A stretch of 11,287 nucleotides of DNA from UBA9732 sp963649615 (GCA_963649615.1 CAVJIN010000047.1:1-11287); one strand, 5' to 3'. Counted from the first letter of the stretch, positions 1 through 7,660 are shown. Made by a program: numbers and translations. The notes: generated by a model from the letters alone, not told the origin.

Positions 1-65
1 GCTAGGATTTGACTAGGTGCACGAGCATTTCACTAGAATGCGTTGGCCTTGCGTTGGTTTGTGCT
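1..65. other. Left flank without a recognisable gene
   Basis: No reading frame here can be tied to a known protein. The stretch lies just downstream of the LUD gene on the minus strand. It holds an 11-bp imperfect direct repeat beginning TGCGTTGG (39-49 and 50-60) and a small inverted repeat, GCATT at 25-29 with AATGC at 37-41. The hairpin is short and has no T-run on the minus-strand downstream side, so it is a poor intrinsic terminator. Confidence 0.4.
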
Positions 66-743
66 TCAATAACCCAGCTCTTCTCCAATAATTATCACTA
101 TCATTCTGCCATTTGGCTGTCTGCCAGTGATAACTGCACTGTTGCATAATCTTGAGGTGCAGGAGCCTGCTGGTGGGAACATCATGTTTCGTCCTTTTAG
201 GTCTTGAGAAATACAATGTCCATGTTTTGCGCAGTAGGTATCAAGACCAAGTCTTATTGCATTTGCTGGAGCACAAACGGTTTTCATTCTCATCATTGCA
301 TCTTCTAGGGTTGGTACTATTTTATTGTAACCAGCAACAACAATGACACGTTTGGGGCCAAAGAGGAAGGCACAAAGGCGGTTCCCGGTGCCATCTATGT
401 TGTACAAAGCGCCTTCTTGCGTAATTGCATTGGTGCCAGAGAGGAAGGTATCTGCCATTACGCATTCTTGCTTGCGTTTAAACGAATCTTCTGGGCTTAG
501 GCCTTTTTCGTACCGGTCAATGAATTTGTATTGGGGACTTTGTATTAAATCTAATGCTCCAATTTCGCTTAAGGTTACAGAGCCTCCTACGCCTATGGTT
601 TCGCCGGGTACTAGTAAGGTTTTTAGCAGTGCTAATGCTTCATTTCTAGTTGGGACATAGACGCCTTTAATTCCGTTCTTGCCTAAATTTTCTATTGTTT
701 TTGAGATTCTCATGTTAATTACTTTGTTTAAATTTGGTTCCAT
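66..743 (-). CDS. LUD-domain (LutC/YkgG-like) protein, stand-alone type
   Basis: 225 residues of the LUD fold (lactate utilisation domain, formerly DUF162). Family marks are the glycine loop GVGGSVTLSEIG (51-62), the block around GTNAITQEGALYNIDGTG (103-120) and the ending NGRMIVIIIGEELGY (211-225). Cysteines at 157, 171, 177, 195 and 200 include the C-terminal pair before NSAVITGRQP, a position where many stand-alone LUD proteins carry a Cys-rich RICN-like motif. Family knowledge: LutB/LutC homologues take part in L-lactate oxidation to pyruvate, but stand-alone members have no firmly assigned reaction. No lutA or lutB neighbour is visible, so a lactate role is only inferred. The start at 743 is preceded by AAGAGG at 749-754 with 5 bases spacing; the in-frame Met at residue 11 has no such site. 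It is probably cytoplasmic, with no signal peptide or membrane segment. The gene is divergent from the decarboxylase. Confidence 0.85.
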   Translation of the reverse strand: MEPNLNKVINMRISKTIENLGKNGIKGVYVPTRNEALALLKTLLVPGETIGVGGSVTLSEIGALDLIQSPQYKFIDRYEKGLSPEDSFKRKQECVMADTFLSGTNAITQEGALYNIDGTGNRLCAFLFGPKRVIVVAGYNKIVPTLEDAMMRMKTVCAPANAIRLGLDTYCAKHGHCISQDLKGRNMMFPPAGSCTSRLCNSAVITGRQPNGRMIVIIIGEELGY

Positions 744-790
744 ATTTACCTCTTTTTATTGGGGATGATTTATTTTATCACTTTATTGTG

Positions 791-818
791 TTGTGTGTAG
801 CTTTTTTTTAGCTATAAT
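791..818 (+). promoter_or_regulatory. Sigma-70-type promoter for the decarboxylase gene
   Basis: A perfect TATAAT lies at 813-818. A weak -35 (TTGTGT, 791-796) sits 16 bp upstream. The expected transcript start, near 825, gives a leader of about 35-40 bases before the ATG at 862. A short inverted repeat, TAGCT at 798-802 and AGCTA at 810-814, overlaps the -10 box and could be an operator or chance. The -10 is convincing; the -35 is poor. Confidence 0.55.
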
Positions 819-861
819 TGATAAAGAAGTTTTATTGGTTTTGACCTTATGGGAGAGTTTT

Positions 862-2031
862 ATGTCTTGCAATAATCCATTGGCCCAGCGTGCTAGATTC
901 AAAAATATGGTGGAGTTCTCAAATACACTACCTACGCCTCATGTTATTGTTGATTTGCAATTGATAAAGTCCTACTACGAGCGAATGAAGAAGGCTTGTC
1001 CTTATGCAACTATTTATTTTGCACTTAAGGCGTGTCCACTCAATGAGATAGCTACTATGCTTTACGGTATGGGCTCGTGTTTTGATATTGCTAGTAGATA
1101 TGAACTGGACCAGGTTTTGGCTCTTGGGGTTTCTCCTGCAAGAGTGTTTTATGGCAATCCTATCAAAAAAGAGGAGGATGTTGCTTATTTTTGGTCAAAG
1201 GGAGTTACCACTTTTGCTAGCGACTCTGAGAATGATGTCCGTAAGATTGCCCGTGTTGCTCCGGGAGCTCAGGTGTATTTTAGGATGCTTTTACCTGCAA
1301 GTAATAGTGCAGACTGGCCTTTATCTAGGAAGTTTGGTTGCCACAGTGATATGGTATTGCACTTGATAAATTTGGCCTTGTCCTTAGGACTTAAGCCAGT
1401 TGGCCTTTCATTTCACGTGGGCTCACAACAGCGTGATGTCACAGTTTGGGATACTGCTTTAGGTTTATGTGCCGATATTTTTGCAAAATCTCCCTGCAAG
1501 TTGAGTTTAATTGATATGGGTGGAGGTCTTCCTGCAAGGTATGTCTATGAGACAATGAGCCTTGAAAATTATGGCTTAATTATCAATGGTTACATTGAAA
1601 AACACTTTCCTGATGCTAAAATACGCCCTCGTTTTGTTATGGAACCGGGTCGTAGTTTGGTTGCTGATAGTGGTATTTTGGCTTCTACTGTTGTAGAGGT
1701 TGCTAGAAAAGGCGGAGATGAAGACTATAGATGGGTCTTCCTTGATACCGGTAAGTTTAACGGCATGATTGAGACAATTGATGAGAGTATTAGATACAGC
1801 AGTGTTTGTTCTTGCGATATGGACTGCTCTCATCCAACGGAACCTGTGGTGCTTGCAGGGCCTACCTGCGATAGTATGGATATCATGTACGAAAAGGAAA
1901 AATATCCACTTCCAGTAGATTTGAAAGCAGGGGATAGAATTTACTTCTTAGCCGCCGGTGCATACACAGCAAGCTATGCTAGTGTATGCTTTAACGGCTT
2001 TCCTCCAATTAAAACTTACGTTTTTAATTGA
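862..2031 (+). CDS. PLP-dependent ornithine/lysine decarboxylase (fold type III)
   Basis: 389 residues, a usual length for bacterial and eukaryote-type ornithine decarboxylases of the alanine-racemase fold. In order: the PLP-binding lysine in YFALKACP (K56); HVGSQ (185-189) and the glycine loop DMGGGLP (218-224), which bind the cofactor phosphate; EPGR (261-264); and the catalytic cysteine motif GPTCDSMD (C336), which completes the active site across the dimer. The product would be putrescine from ornithine or cadaverine from lysine. The WVFLDTGKFNGMIET block (291-305) and the CDSMD form favour the ornithine/lysine branch over diaminopimelate decarboxylase; ornithine is the likelier substrate but is not proven. 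The start at 862 is chosen because GGGAG (851-855) precedes it by 6 bases. An upstream in-frame ATG at 793 lies inside the promoter. The 3' end overlaps the end of secA by 8 bp. No other polyamine genes are nearby, and the protein should be cytoplasmic. Confidence 0.88.
   Translation: MSCNNPLAQRARFKNMVEFSNTLPTPHVIVDLQLIKSYYERMKKACPYATIYFALKACPLNEIATMLYGMGSCFDIASRYELDQVLALGVSPARVFYGNPIKKEEDVAYFWSKGVTTFASDSENDVRKIARVAPGAQVYFRMLLPASNSADWPLSRKFGCHSDMVLHLINLALSLGLKPVGLSFHVGSQQRDVTVWDTALGLCADIFAKSPCKLSLIDMGGGLPARYVYETMSLENYGLIINGYIEKHFPDAKIRPRFVMEPGRSLVADSGILASTVVEVARKGGDEDYRWVFLDTGKFNGMIETIDESIRYSSVCSCDMDCSHPTEPVVLAGPTCDSMDIMYEKEKYPLPVDLKAGDRIYFLAAGAYTASYASVCFNGFPPIKTYVFN
2006..2030. repeat. 9-bp perfect inverted repeat at the convergent gene junction
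   Basis: CAATTAAAA (2006-2014) and TTTTAATTG (2022-2030) form a perfect 9-bp stem with a 7-base loop. The stem spans the stop codons of both converging genes (decarboxylase 2029-2031, secA 2024-2026). It is symmetric, so both transcripts can fold it. It is AT-rich and is not followed by a separate T-run on either strand. A bidirectional terminator or 3'-end stabiliser is therefore an inference. Confidence 0.4.
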
Positions 2032-4801
2032 TTCCTTGGTTTCTGCCACAGCAGTTTTTGTATTTTTTTCCACTTCCGCAAGGGCAGGGGTCGTTTCTTC
2101 CTACTTTTGGAGTAGAGCGAACAATTTGAATTGAGCTTTGAGCATGGGCATTTTCTGCTGCCCGTGCTTGTATTGCTTGGCGAGCTGCCATATTGCTAAA
2201 TTGACTGCTTTCTCCATGGGTTTCGTACATCTTGCGTGGTCTTGGTATTCTTGCGTTTGGATCTGCATTAAGGCGAATTTGGATTCTAACAATTGTCTTT
2301 GCAACTGTGGACTTAATTTGATCAATCATTGCATCAAAGATATCAAAACCTTCTAGCTTGTATTCCAAGAGAGGATTCTTTTGAGCATAGGATCTTAGTG
2401 CTACAGAGTCGCGTAAATCTTCAAGTTCCTCAAGGTGATTTTGCCATCTGCTATCTATTTGTCTTAAATAGATTTGCCTGATGAATTCTCCAAATTGATC
2501 CTTGCCAATAATTGCTGCCTTTGCTTCTACATTCTTACGAACAATATCTTTGATTTTGGCTTCTAGAGCCTCTTTGGTCATGCTTTCATCTTCTTGTGAA
2601 GGCTCATAGTCATAGCCAATCTTATCCATGAGTTCTTGATGTAGTGTTGTAAGATTGTTTGTGTTTTTGCTATGAGAGTCTTCAACGGCTTCAGAGATAA
2701 ATTCAAAGCAGGCATTTAGGGCACGTTCTACCATGTCTTGATCAACAAGTATTTCATCGCGCTGAGAGTAAATGAAGTTTCTTTGTTCGTTAAGAACATC
2801 ATCATATTCCAAAAGGCGTTTTCTTATATCGAAGTTGCGCTCTTCAACACGTTTTTGGGCACTTTCAATAACTTTGCTTACCATGGCGTGCTCAATTGGC
2901 TCTCCGGTATTCATGCCTAGTCTACCTACTAGGGCTTTGATGTTGTCTTTTGCAAATAGACGTAAAATTGTGTCGTCAAAGCTAACATAGAAACGTGAAA
3001 CGCCAGGGTCTCCTTGACGTCCACTTCTTCCTCTAAGCTGGTTGTCTATACGTCTAGATTCATGGCGTTCTGTTCCAAGTATGTATAAGCCACCTAAGGA
3101 TTTAACTTCCTCATAGTTGGCTTGCCATTGAGCTTTGGTTTTTTCTTTTGCCAGTTTAAATTCTTCTTCTGTTGCTTCTGTTCCACAAAGTTTTCTTGCT
3201 AGAGCATCTGGGGAGCCACCAAGTTTGATATCTGTACCACGGCCGGCCATGTTAGTTGCAACAGTGACGGCTCCTTTGGCACCTGCGTTTTCAATAATTG
3301 TAGCTTCTCTTGCATGGTTCTTGGCATTAAGTACTTCATGTGGGATGCCCATTTTACGAAGTAGGGAAGAGATTAATTCAGATTTCTCAATGGAAACGGT
3401 TCCTATCAAAATTGGCTGGCCTGTTTCATGTACACGTTTTATTTCTTCACAGATTGCTTTGTATTTAAAGCCTTCATTGAGATAAACCAAGTCATCTTTA
3501 TCCTGTCTTTGGACTGGTACGTGGGTTGGAATGACAACAACATCTAAATTGTAAATGGATGCAAATTCTGTTGCTTCTGTGTCTGCGGTACCTGTCATAC
3601 CAGAGACTTTGTCATACATTCTAAAGAAGTTTTGGAAGGTGATGGTTGCAAGGGTCTTGTTTTTGCCATAGACCTTGATGTGTTCTTTTGCTTCAATGGC
3701 TTGATGTAGTCCGTCACTGTAACGGCGTCCATAGAGAATACGTCCTGTAAATTCATCTACTATTTGAACTTGGTTGTCTTGAATGACGTAGTCTGTGTCC
3801 TTATGATACAGATGTTTTGCCACCATAGCTTGGGTCACATAATGGATGTACTCGAAATTTTCATCGTCATAAAGCGAGCCTTGAATGATGCCAAGATTGT
3901 GCAATAGCTCTTCCATGTGGGCCATACCTTGTTTGGTAAAGCTCACGCGACGGCTTTTTTCATCTAGCATGTAATCGCCCTCTGGCTCAAGTTTTGCGCC
4001 TTCTTCAAAGCGTGCAAAGGCCGATATCACTGGATATTCTCCTGTTTCTGGGTCTTTTTCGCATTCTTTGAAGTAGGGGGTTATCTTTTCTGCGTTGATG
4101 GCTTGTTGAGTGTCATCATCTGCGGGGCCTGAAATGATGAGTGGTGTTCTGGCTTCATCAATGAGAATTGAGTCTATTTCATCTATTATGCAGTAATGAT
4201 GTTTTGGCTGGATTTTGTCCTGATAACGGAGTTTCATGTTATCTCTTAGGTAATCAAAGCCAAATTCGTTGTTTGTTCCATATGTGATGTCACAAAGATA
4301 TGCTTCTTTTCTACGAGCATTGTCCATGTTAGAGACAATAACGCCTACTGAGAGGCCTAAGAAGTTGTAAATTGGACTCATCCATTGGGCGTCACGTTGG
4401 GCTAGATAATCGTTGACGGTGACTACGTGGACGCCTTTTTCTTCTAGGGCGTTGAGATAGGCGGCAGGGACACTAGTTAGTGTCTTTCCTTCACCTGTTT
4501 TCATTTCAAGAATTTTGCCTTGATGAAGTACAATTGCACCCATGATTTGAACATCATAATGCCGTTCGCCCAGGACTCTGCGGGAGGCTTCTCTTACTAG
4601 GGCATATGCCTCTGGAAGAATTTGGTCTAGGGTTTCGCCGTTTTTGATTCTATCTTTAAATGCATTTGTTTGCTGTGGAAACTCTTCATCTTTGAGGGAA
4701 CGGGCCCATGAATCAAAGGAATTAACTTTTTCTACTATAGGACTTAAGGCTTTTATGTCCTTATCTTTTTTTGTGCCGAATAATTTTGATAAAAATGACA
4801 T
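2024..4801 (-). CDS. secA: Preprotein translocase ATPase SecA
   Basis: 925 residues, full length for SecA. It is the motor ATPase that pushes unfolded preproteins through SecYEG at the inner membrane. Visible in order: Walker A MKTGEGKT (100-107); the Walker B/DEID region IIDEIDSILIDEARTP (205-220), followed by the preprotein cross-linking domain; GMTGTADTEA (401-410) opening the second nucleotide-binding fold; NMAGRGTDIKL (517-527); QLRGRSGRQGDPG (588-600) with the arginine residues of motif VI; then the helical scaffold and wing. A C-terminal SEC-C zinc motif, CPC-x8-CC (C906, C908, C917, C918), is known in the family to bind zinc and contact SecB and ribosomes. No frameshift is seen. The ATG at 4801 has no Shine-Dalgarno sequence, and a TATAAT ends only 6 bases upstream. 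The gene is a single transcription unit, divergent from cvpA. Confidence 0.98.
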   Translation of the reverse strand: MSFLSKLFGTKKDKDIKALSPIVEKVNSFDSWARSLKDEEFPQQTNAFKDRIKNGETLDQILPEAYALVREASRRVLGERHYDVQIMGAIVLHQGKILEMKTGEGKTLTSVPAAYLNALEEKGVHVVTVNDYLAQRDAQWMSPIYNFLGLSVGVIVSNMDNARRKEAYLCDITYGTNNEFGFDYLRDNMKLRYQDKIQPKHHYCIIDEIDSILIDEARTPLIISGPADDDTQQAINAEKITPYFKECEKDPETGEYPVISAFARFEEGAKLEPEGDYMLDEKSRRVSFTKQGMAHMEELLHNLGIIQGSLYDDENFEYIHYVTQAMVAKHLYHKDTDYVIQDNQVQIVDEFTGRILYGRRYSDGLHQAIEAKEHIKVYGKNKTLATITFQNFFRMYDKVSGMTGTADTEATEFASIYNLDVVVIPTHVPVQRQDKDDLVYLNEGFKYKAICEEIKRVHETGQPILIGTVSIEKSELISSLLRKMGIPHEVLNAKNHAREATIIENAGAKGAVTVATNMAGRGTDIKLGGSPDALARKLCGTEATEEEFKLAKEKTKAQWQANYEEVKSLGGLYILGTERHESRRIDNQLRGRSGRQGDPGVSRFYVSFDDTILRLFAKDNIKALVGRLGMNTGEPIEHAMVSKVIESAQKRVEERNFDIRKRLLEYDDVLNEQRNFIYSQRDEILVDQDMVERALNACFEFISEAVEDSHSKNTNNLTTLHQELMDKIGYDYEPSQEDESMTKEALEAKIKDIVRKNVEAKAAIIGKDQFGEFIRQIYLRQIDSRWQNHLEELEDLRDSVALRSYAQKNPLLEYKLEGFDIFDAMIDQIKSTVAKTIVRIQIRLNADPNARIPRPRKMYETHGESSQFSNMAARQAIQARAAENAHAQSSIQIVRSTPKVGRNDPCPCGSGKKYKNCCGRNQGIN
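2043..2059 (+). terminator. Weak terminator-like hairpin after the decarboxylase gene
   Basis: On the plus strand CTGC (2043-2046), a CACA loop and GCAG (2051-2054) are followed by TTTTT (2055-2059) and a further T-rich run to about 2069. The stem is only 4 bp. It lies antisense to the codons for the SecA zinc motif, so those bases are also constrained by protein coding. It could end the decarboxylase transcript but may be chance. Confidence 0.25.
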
Positions 4802-4807
4802 AGGTTA

Positions 4808-4813
4808 ATTATA
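4808..4813 (-). promoter_or_regulatory. -10 box of a possible leaderless secA promoter
   Basis: On the minus strand a perfect TATAAT occupies 4813-4808, followed by TAACCT and then the secA ATG. Transcription normally starts 6-8 bases after the -10 box, which would be at or next to the A of the ATG. The best -35 at 17 bp spacing is weak (TTTCCG, complement of 4831-4836). Confidence 0.45.
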
Positions 4814-4835
4814 TCTAAAATAGCTCAAAACGGAA

Positions 4836-4859
4836 AGATTGGTTGTCAGATTGGCTGTG
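4836..4859. repeat. 12-bp tandem direct repeat between secA and cvpA
   Basis: AGATTGGTTGTC (4836-4847) is immediately followed by AGATTGGCTGTG (4848-4859), with 10 of 12 bases identical. The pair covers the cvpA -35 box and abuts the weak secA -35. A spacing of about one helical turn is what a regulator binding direct repeats on one DNA face would need. An operator role is inferred; two copies alone could be chance. Confidence 0.4.
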
Positions 4860-4871
4860 ATTTCTTATACT
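4843..4871 (+). promoter_or_regulatory. Strong sigma-70-type promoter of the cvpA-dinG operon
   Basis: TTGTCA (4843-4848) and TATACT (4866-4871) are separated by exactly 17 bp, each one mismatch from consensus. The expected start is near 4878, giving a leader of roughly 16 bases that includes the cvpA ribosome binding site AAGAG (4882-4886). It is the best promoter visible in the window and the only good one for the five-gene operon. Confidence 0.7.
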
Positions 4872-4893
4872 ATTGTTACTTAAGAGCGAAAAA

Positions 4894-5391
4894 ATGGAAT
4901 ATTTAAAAACGATAGATTGCATCATTATTGTTCTTCTTTTTATTGGTGGTATTTGGGGCGCAATTAAGGGCTTGATTGAAGAACTTTCAACTAAGTTTGG
5001 ATATGTGATTGGCTTTGTTGTTGCCTTTATGTTTACATCTTCTGTGGGTAAACTTTTTGCTGAGAGATTTGGTTTTCCTGATTGGTTTTCTGCCTTTATT
5101 GGGTATTTCTTGATTTTTATGATTGGTTATTGTTTTGTTAGGGGTTTTGGTTCTGTTCTTAGTAATATTTGTGAAGAGTCTAGTTTAGATGTTATTGACC
5201 ATCTTTTGGGGTTTTTTCTTGGTTGTATTGAGGCTCTTTTGTTGATTGGTCTTGCAGAGTATCTTCTCAATTATCAGAATCTTTTTAATCTTCAAGATGT
5301 TTTTGATGAGAGTTTTCTTTCTAGTAGATTGATCATGCCTCTTTCTACTTGGTTTGTTGAGCTTTTTAACTCTGTGGGAGGTCTTGTTTGA
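4894..5391 (+). CDS. cvpA: CvpA-family inner-membrane protein
   Basis: 165 residues, typical of CvpA. About four hydrophobic segments are visible (roughly 7-25, 35-50, 64-86 and 101-124). Family marks are the early Asp in the first helix (TIDCIIIV), the glycine-rich turn IGGIWGAIKGLIEEL (17-31) and VIDHLLGFFLGCIEALL (100-116), which corresponds to the conserved D-x-x-x-G-x-x-x-G helix. Family knowledge: in E. coli CvpA is needed for colicin V production and has been linked to envelope homeostasis, but its molecular activity is unsettled. The ATG at 4894 is chosen over an in-frame TTG at 4873, which lies between the -10 box and the predicted transcript start, and because AAGAG (4882-4886) is well spaced. 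It is the first gene of the operon; its TGA shares one base with the next ATG. Confidence 0.88.
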   Translation: MEYLKTIDCIIIVLLFIGGIWGAIKGLIEELSTKFGYVIGFVVAFMFTSSVGKLFAERFGFPDWFSAFIGYFLIFMIGYCFVRGFGSVLSNICEESSLDVIDHLLGFFLGCIEALLLIGLAEYLLNYQNLFNLQDVFDESFLSSRLIMPLSTWFVELFNSVGGLV

Positions 5392-6488
5392 TGTTTGAAG
5401 GCCTTGCTGTCACTCAACCTGAAATTGCGCAACAATTGACTGATTTGATAGAGAAGGGCAATTTTCCTTGTGCATCGCTCTTTTTTGGGCCATTGTTTTC
5501 AGGAAGAATGTTCGCTGCAATGCAGGTGTGTAAGGCTCTTGATGTTCCTAGAGAAAACACAATTATTGTCTCAGATAGAAATCATGAATACAGAATTAAG
5601 ACTGCTTTGGGTCTGTTGAAAAGAGCAAAAAATAAGGCTGCCAAGGAGTTTTTGAAGGAAAATATCGGGATACTATTGCAGCAATATCATGGCGCTCTGA
5701 TTGAAGACCAGTCTGCTGCGGGGAAAAAGCGTTTTGAAGATGCTGCTGGAGTGGGCGAATTGCTTGATTTGGTGGGGCCGGCTGAGGAGTCTCAAATAGA
5801 TAGTTTGGTGGATAAGATTGCAAAGGCGGTTGGGCCTTTGATGGATGCAAACAAGACCAGTGCAATATCTGTTGGACAGGTGCGTGCTATTAGGGATTGG
5901 TGCGCGACTTCTGCTATGGATGGCCAGCATAAATTGATAATTATTGAGGGCTTGGAAAATGCGCTGGGCTCTGCAGTGAATGCTCTTTTGAAGACGTTGG
6001 AGGAGCCTCCTAGAGACACGTATTTTGTGATTATATCGGCAAATCCGGGGAGATTGTTGGCTACTATTTTGAGTAGGGTGCGTAAATTTAAGTTTAACGA
6101 GTTAGATAAAGCTCAAACAAAGTATGTTTTCAATTCACTTTTTGTTGATCCTAATAAATATGGCTCTCTTGAGCAGTTTTTCCTTGATGGTGCTGGGATT
6201 GATGATGTTTTTCTTCTCAAGGCTGCTACTGATTTGGTTGTAAGAAAGAATTTGGATGTTCCTTCTTTGGTGAAAGTTCTTGAGGAAAATAGGGCATGGG
6301 ATTTGTTTTATTCTCATGTGTTGGAAGTTCTTTATTTGGGGCAACTGGATGGCTCTATTGAGTCTAAGAAGGCGGAATATTTGATAACGGAGCTGACTTC
6401 TATGCTGAATAAGGCTAAGACTTATAACCAACTGAAGAGGCTGACTTTTGACTATGTGGTTTATAGGGTTAAAGAGGTTTTAAGGTGA
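5391..6488 (+). CDS. holB: DNA polymerase III delta-prime-like clamp-loader subunit
   Basis: 365 residues. The core matches the AAA+ clamp-loader fold: FFGPLFSGR (31-39) at the P-loop place, ISVGQVRAIRDW (159-170), SAVNALLKTLEEPP (194-207) and the SRC-motif place SRVR (228-231). The P-loop has Arg where the ATP-binding Lys belongs and the SRC cysteine is Val, so nucleotide hydrolysis is unlikely. This suits delta-prime, which is a stator, rather than gamma/tau. The four zinc-binding cysteines of E. coli delta-prime are absent. Between the P-loop and ISVGQV lies a long, mostly helical, charged stretch (about 60-155) that has no counterpart in the E. coli protein as I recall it. GGGAGG (5376-5381) serves the ATG at 5391, and the start shares one base with the cvpA stop (TGATG). 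The C-terminal third is helical and would form the collar domain. Confidence 0.8.
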   Translation: MFEGLAVTQPEIAQQLTDLIEKGNFPCASLFFGPLFSGRMFAAMQVCKALDVPRENTIIVSDRNHEYRIKTALGLLKRAKNKAAKEFLKENIGILLQQYHGALIEDQSAAGKKRFEDAAGVGELLDLVGPAEESQIDSLVDKIAKAVGPLMDANKTSAISVGQVRAIRDWCATSAMDGQHKLIIIEGLENALGSAVNALLKTLEEPPRDTYFVIISANPGRLLATILSRVRKFKFNELDKAQTKYVFNSLFVDPNKYGSLEQFFLDGAGIDDVFLLKAATDLVVRKNLDVPSLVKVLEENRAWDLFYSHVLEVLYLGQLDGSIESKKAEYLITELTSMLNKAKTYNQLKRLTFDYVVYRVKEVLR

Positions 6489-7660
6489 ATACTTTTGTTT
6501 CTAAGGCGTCTTCAAAGATTTCTAAGCTCTCTGATGAACAAATTCTTGGTATTATTAATACTCAGTCTGCTGAGTTGAAACTTAGAAATTTGGCTTTAGA
6601 TAATGCTTTTATGGGTTATGTCTTGGTGGATAAAGATGGCAATGTTGCTTACTTGAATAAAGCTGTATCTTCCTTGGTTCCTGTTTTTAAGAAGAAAAAG
6701 TACAATAATTGCTTCATTGAGAAAGTGTTTATAGATCAAAAAGTTGTCCTGTTTATGAGAAGTTGTATTAGTGAAAACAGGGCTAATATTGCGCAACTGT
6801 TTGAGTTTGAAGATACCAATGGGGAAAAGAAGTCTGTAAACTGTAGGTCTGCTAAGGTTGAGGATTTTGATGGCTTTCTTTTTACTTTCAGTGATGTTAC
6901 TTTTTTTAATAAATTTAAGGATGAGTTCAGAAAGAATGAGAGTTTGGCTTCAATGACTACTATGGCAGCTGGTGTTGCTCATGAGATAAAAAACCCGTTG
7001 GCCTCTGTTTCTATTTATGTTCAACTTCTTCAAAAAGAACTAGACCGCAATGGCTCAATTTCTGCAGACACTGCTAAAAAATACATTCCAATTATCAAAG
7101 AGGGACTTGATAGGATAAATTCTATTGCTGTGGATTTCCTTTTTGCTGTTAAGCCTATGAAGGTGAGTTTTGAGAAATGTAGTTTCAATGAGATTGTTAA
7201 TAAGGTTGTTAGAATTGCTGAAGCTGAGTTGAAAGATGCTGGGATTTCTTTGGACCTTAATTTATCAACTTCTATGCCTAACGTTTTGATGGATGTTGGG
7301 CTTATGCAACAAGCTCTTCTGAATTTGATTAAAAATGGCCTCCAAGCTATGGAAGATACTGGTAGGGAGAAAAAGATAACTATTTCTACCTATCTTGAGG
7401 GTGCTAATGCAATTTTGAGTGTAAAAGATTCTGGTTGCGGTATGACAGACAAACAAATGGAGAAAATCTTTGAGCCTTATTACACTACTAAGTCTAATGG
7501 AACGGGCTTGGGGCTTACTGTTTTGTTTAAGATTATCAAGGAACATAGTGGAGATATTCATGTGCATTCTGTGAAAGATGAGGGCTCTGAATTTATTATT
7601 TCTCTTCCTATTCCGCAAGAGGAGCTTTTTAGAATTCAATATAATCCGGAGGGTAAATGA
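6485..7660 (+). CDS. Soluble PAS-containing sensor histidine kinase, NtrB/AtoS type
   Basis: 391 residues with no membrane segment, so a cytoplasmic sensor. A PAS-like domain covers about 35-145 (GYVLVDKDGNVAYLNKA at 44-60). The dimerisation/phosphoacceptor helix carries GVAHEIKNPL (163-172) with H166. The ATPase domain has the N box QQALLNLIKNG (275-285), the G1 box DSGCGM (315-320), the F-box region FEPYYTTK (329-336) and the G2 box GTGLGL (339-344). This is the subfamily that usually works with sigma-54 activators, and the next gene encodes one. The ligand sensed by the PAS domain cannot be read from the sequence. Start is GTG at 6485, in a 4-base GTGA overlap with the previous stop and 7 bases after AAAGAGG (6471-6477). 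Confidence 0.92.
   Translation: MNTFVSKASSKISKLSDEQILGIINTQSAELKLRNLALDNAFMGYVLVDKDGNVAYLNKAVSSLVPVFKKKKYNNCFIEKVFIDQKVVLFMRSCISENRANIAQLFEFEDTNGEKKSVNCRSAKVEDFDGFLFTFSDVTFFNKFKDEFRKNESLASMTTMAAGVAHEIKNPLASVSIYVQLLQKELDRNGSISADTAKKYIPIIKEGLDRINSIAVDFLFAVKPMKVSFEKCSFNEIVNKVVRIAEAELKDAGISLDLNLSTSMPNVLMDVGLMQQALLNLIKNGLQAMEDTGREKKITISTYLEGANAILSVKDSGCGMTDKQMEKIFEPYYTTKSNGTGLGLTVLFKIIKEHSGDIHVHSVKDEGSEFIISLPIPQEELFRIQYNPEGK

Noticed and set aside
1..65. Terminator or 3' end of another gene downstream of the LUD gene
   Set aside because: The GCATT/AATGC hairpin is only 5 bp without a T-run, and no frame gives a recognisable protein end.
793..861. Extended decarboxylase start at ATG 793
   Set aside because: It has no ribosome site, lies upstream of the TATAAT at 813-818, and the extra 23 residues do not fit the family. 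The ATG at 862 has a well-placed GGGAG.
881..897. Sigma-54 promoter-like TTGGCCCAGCGTGCTA
   Set aside because: GG and GC are 8 bases apart instead of the required 10, and it lies inside the decarboxylase coding region.
3135..3485. Open frame of 116 codons on the plus strand
   Set aside because: It lies wholly inside secA on the opposite strand, shows no family signature and has the skewed composition expected of a shadow of a conserved coding frame.
4873..4893. Extended cvpA start at TTG 4873
   Set aside because: It lies between the -10 box and the predicted transcript start, so it would not be on the mRNA.
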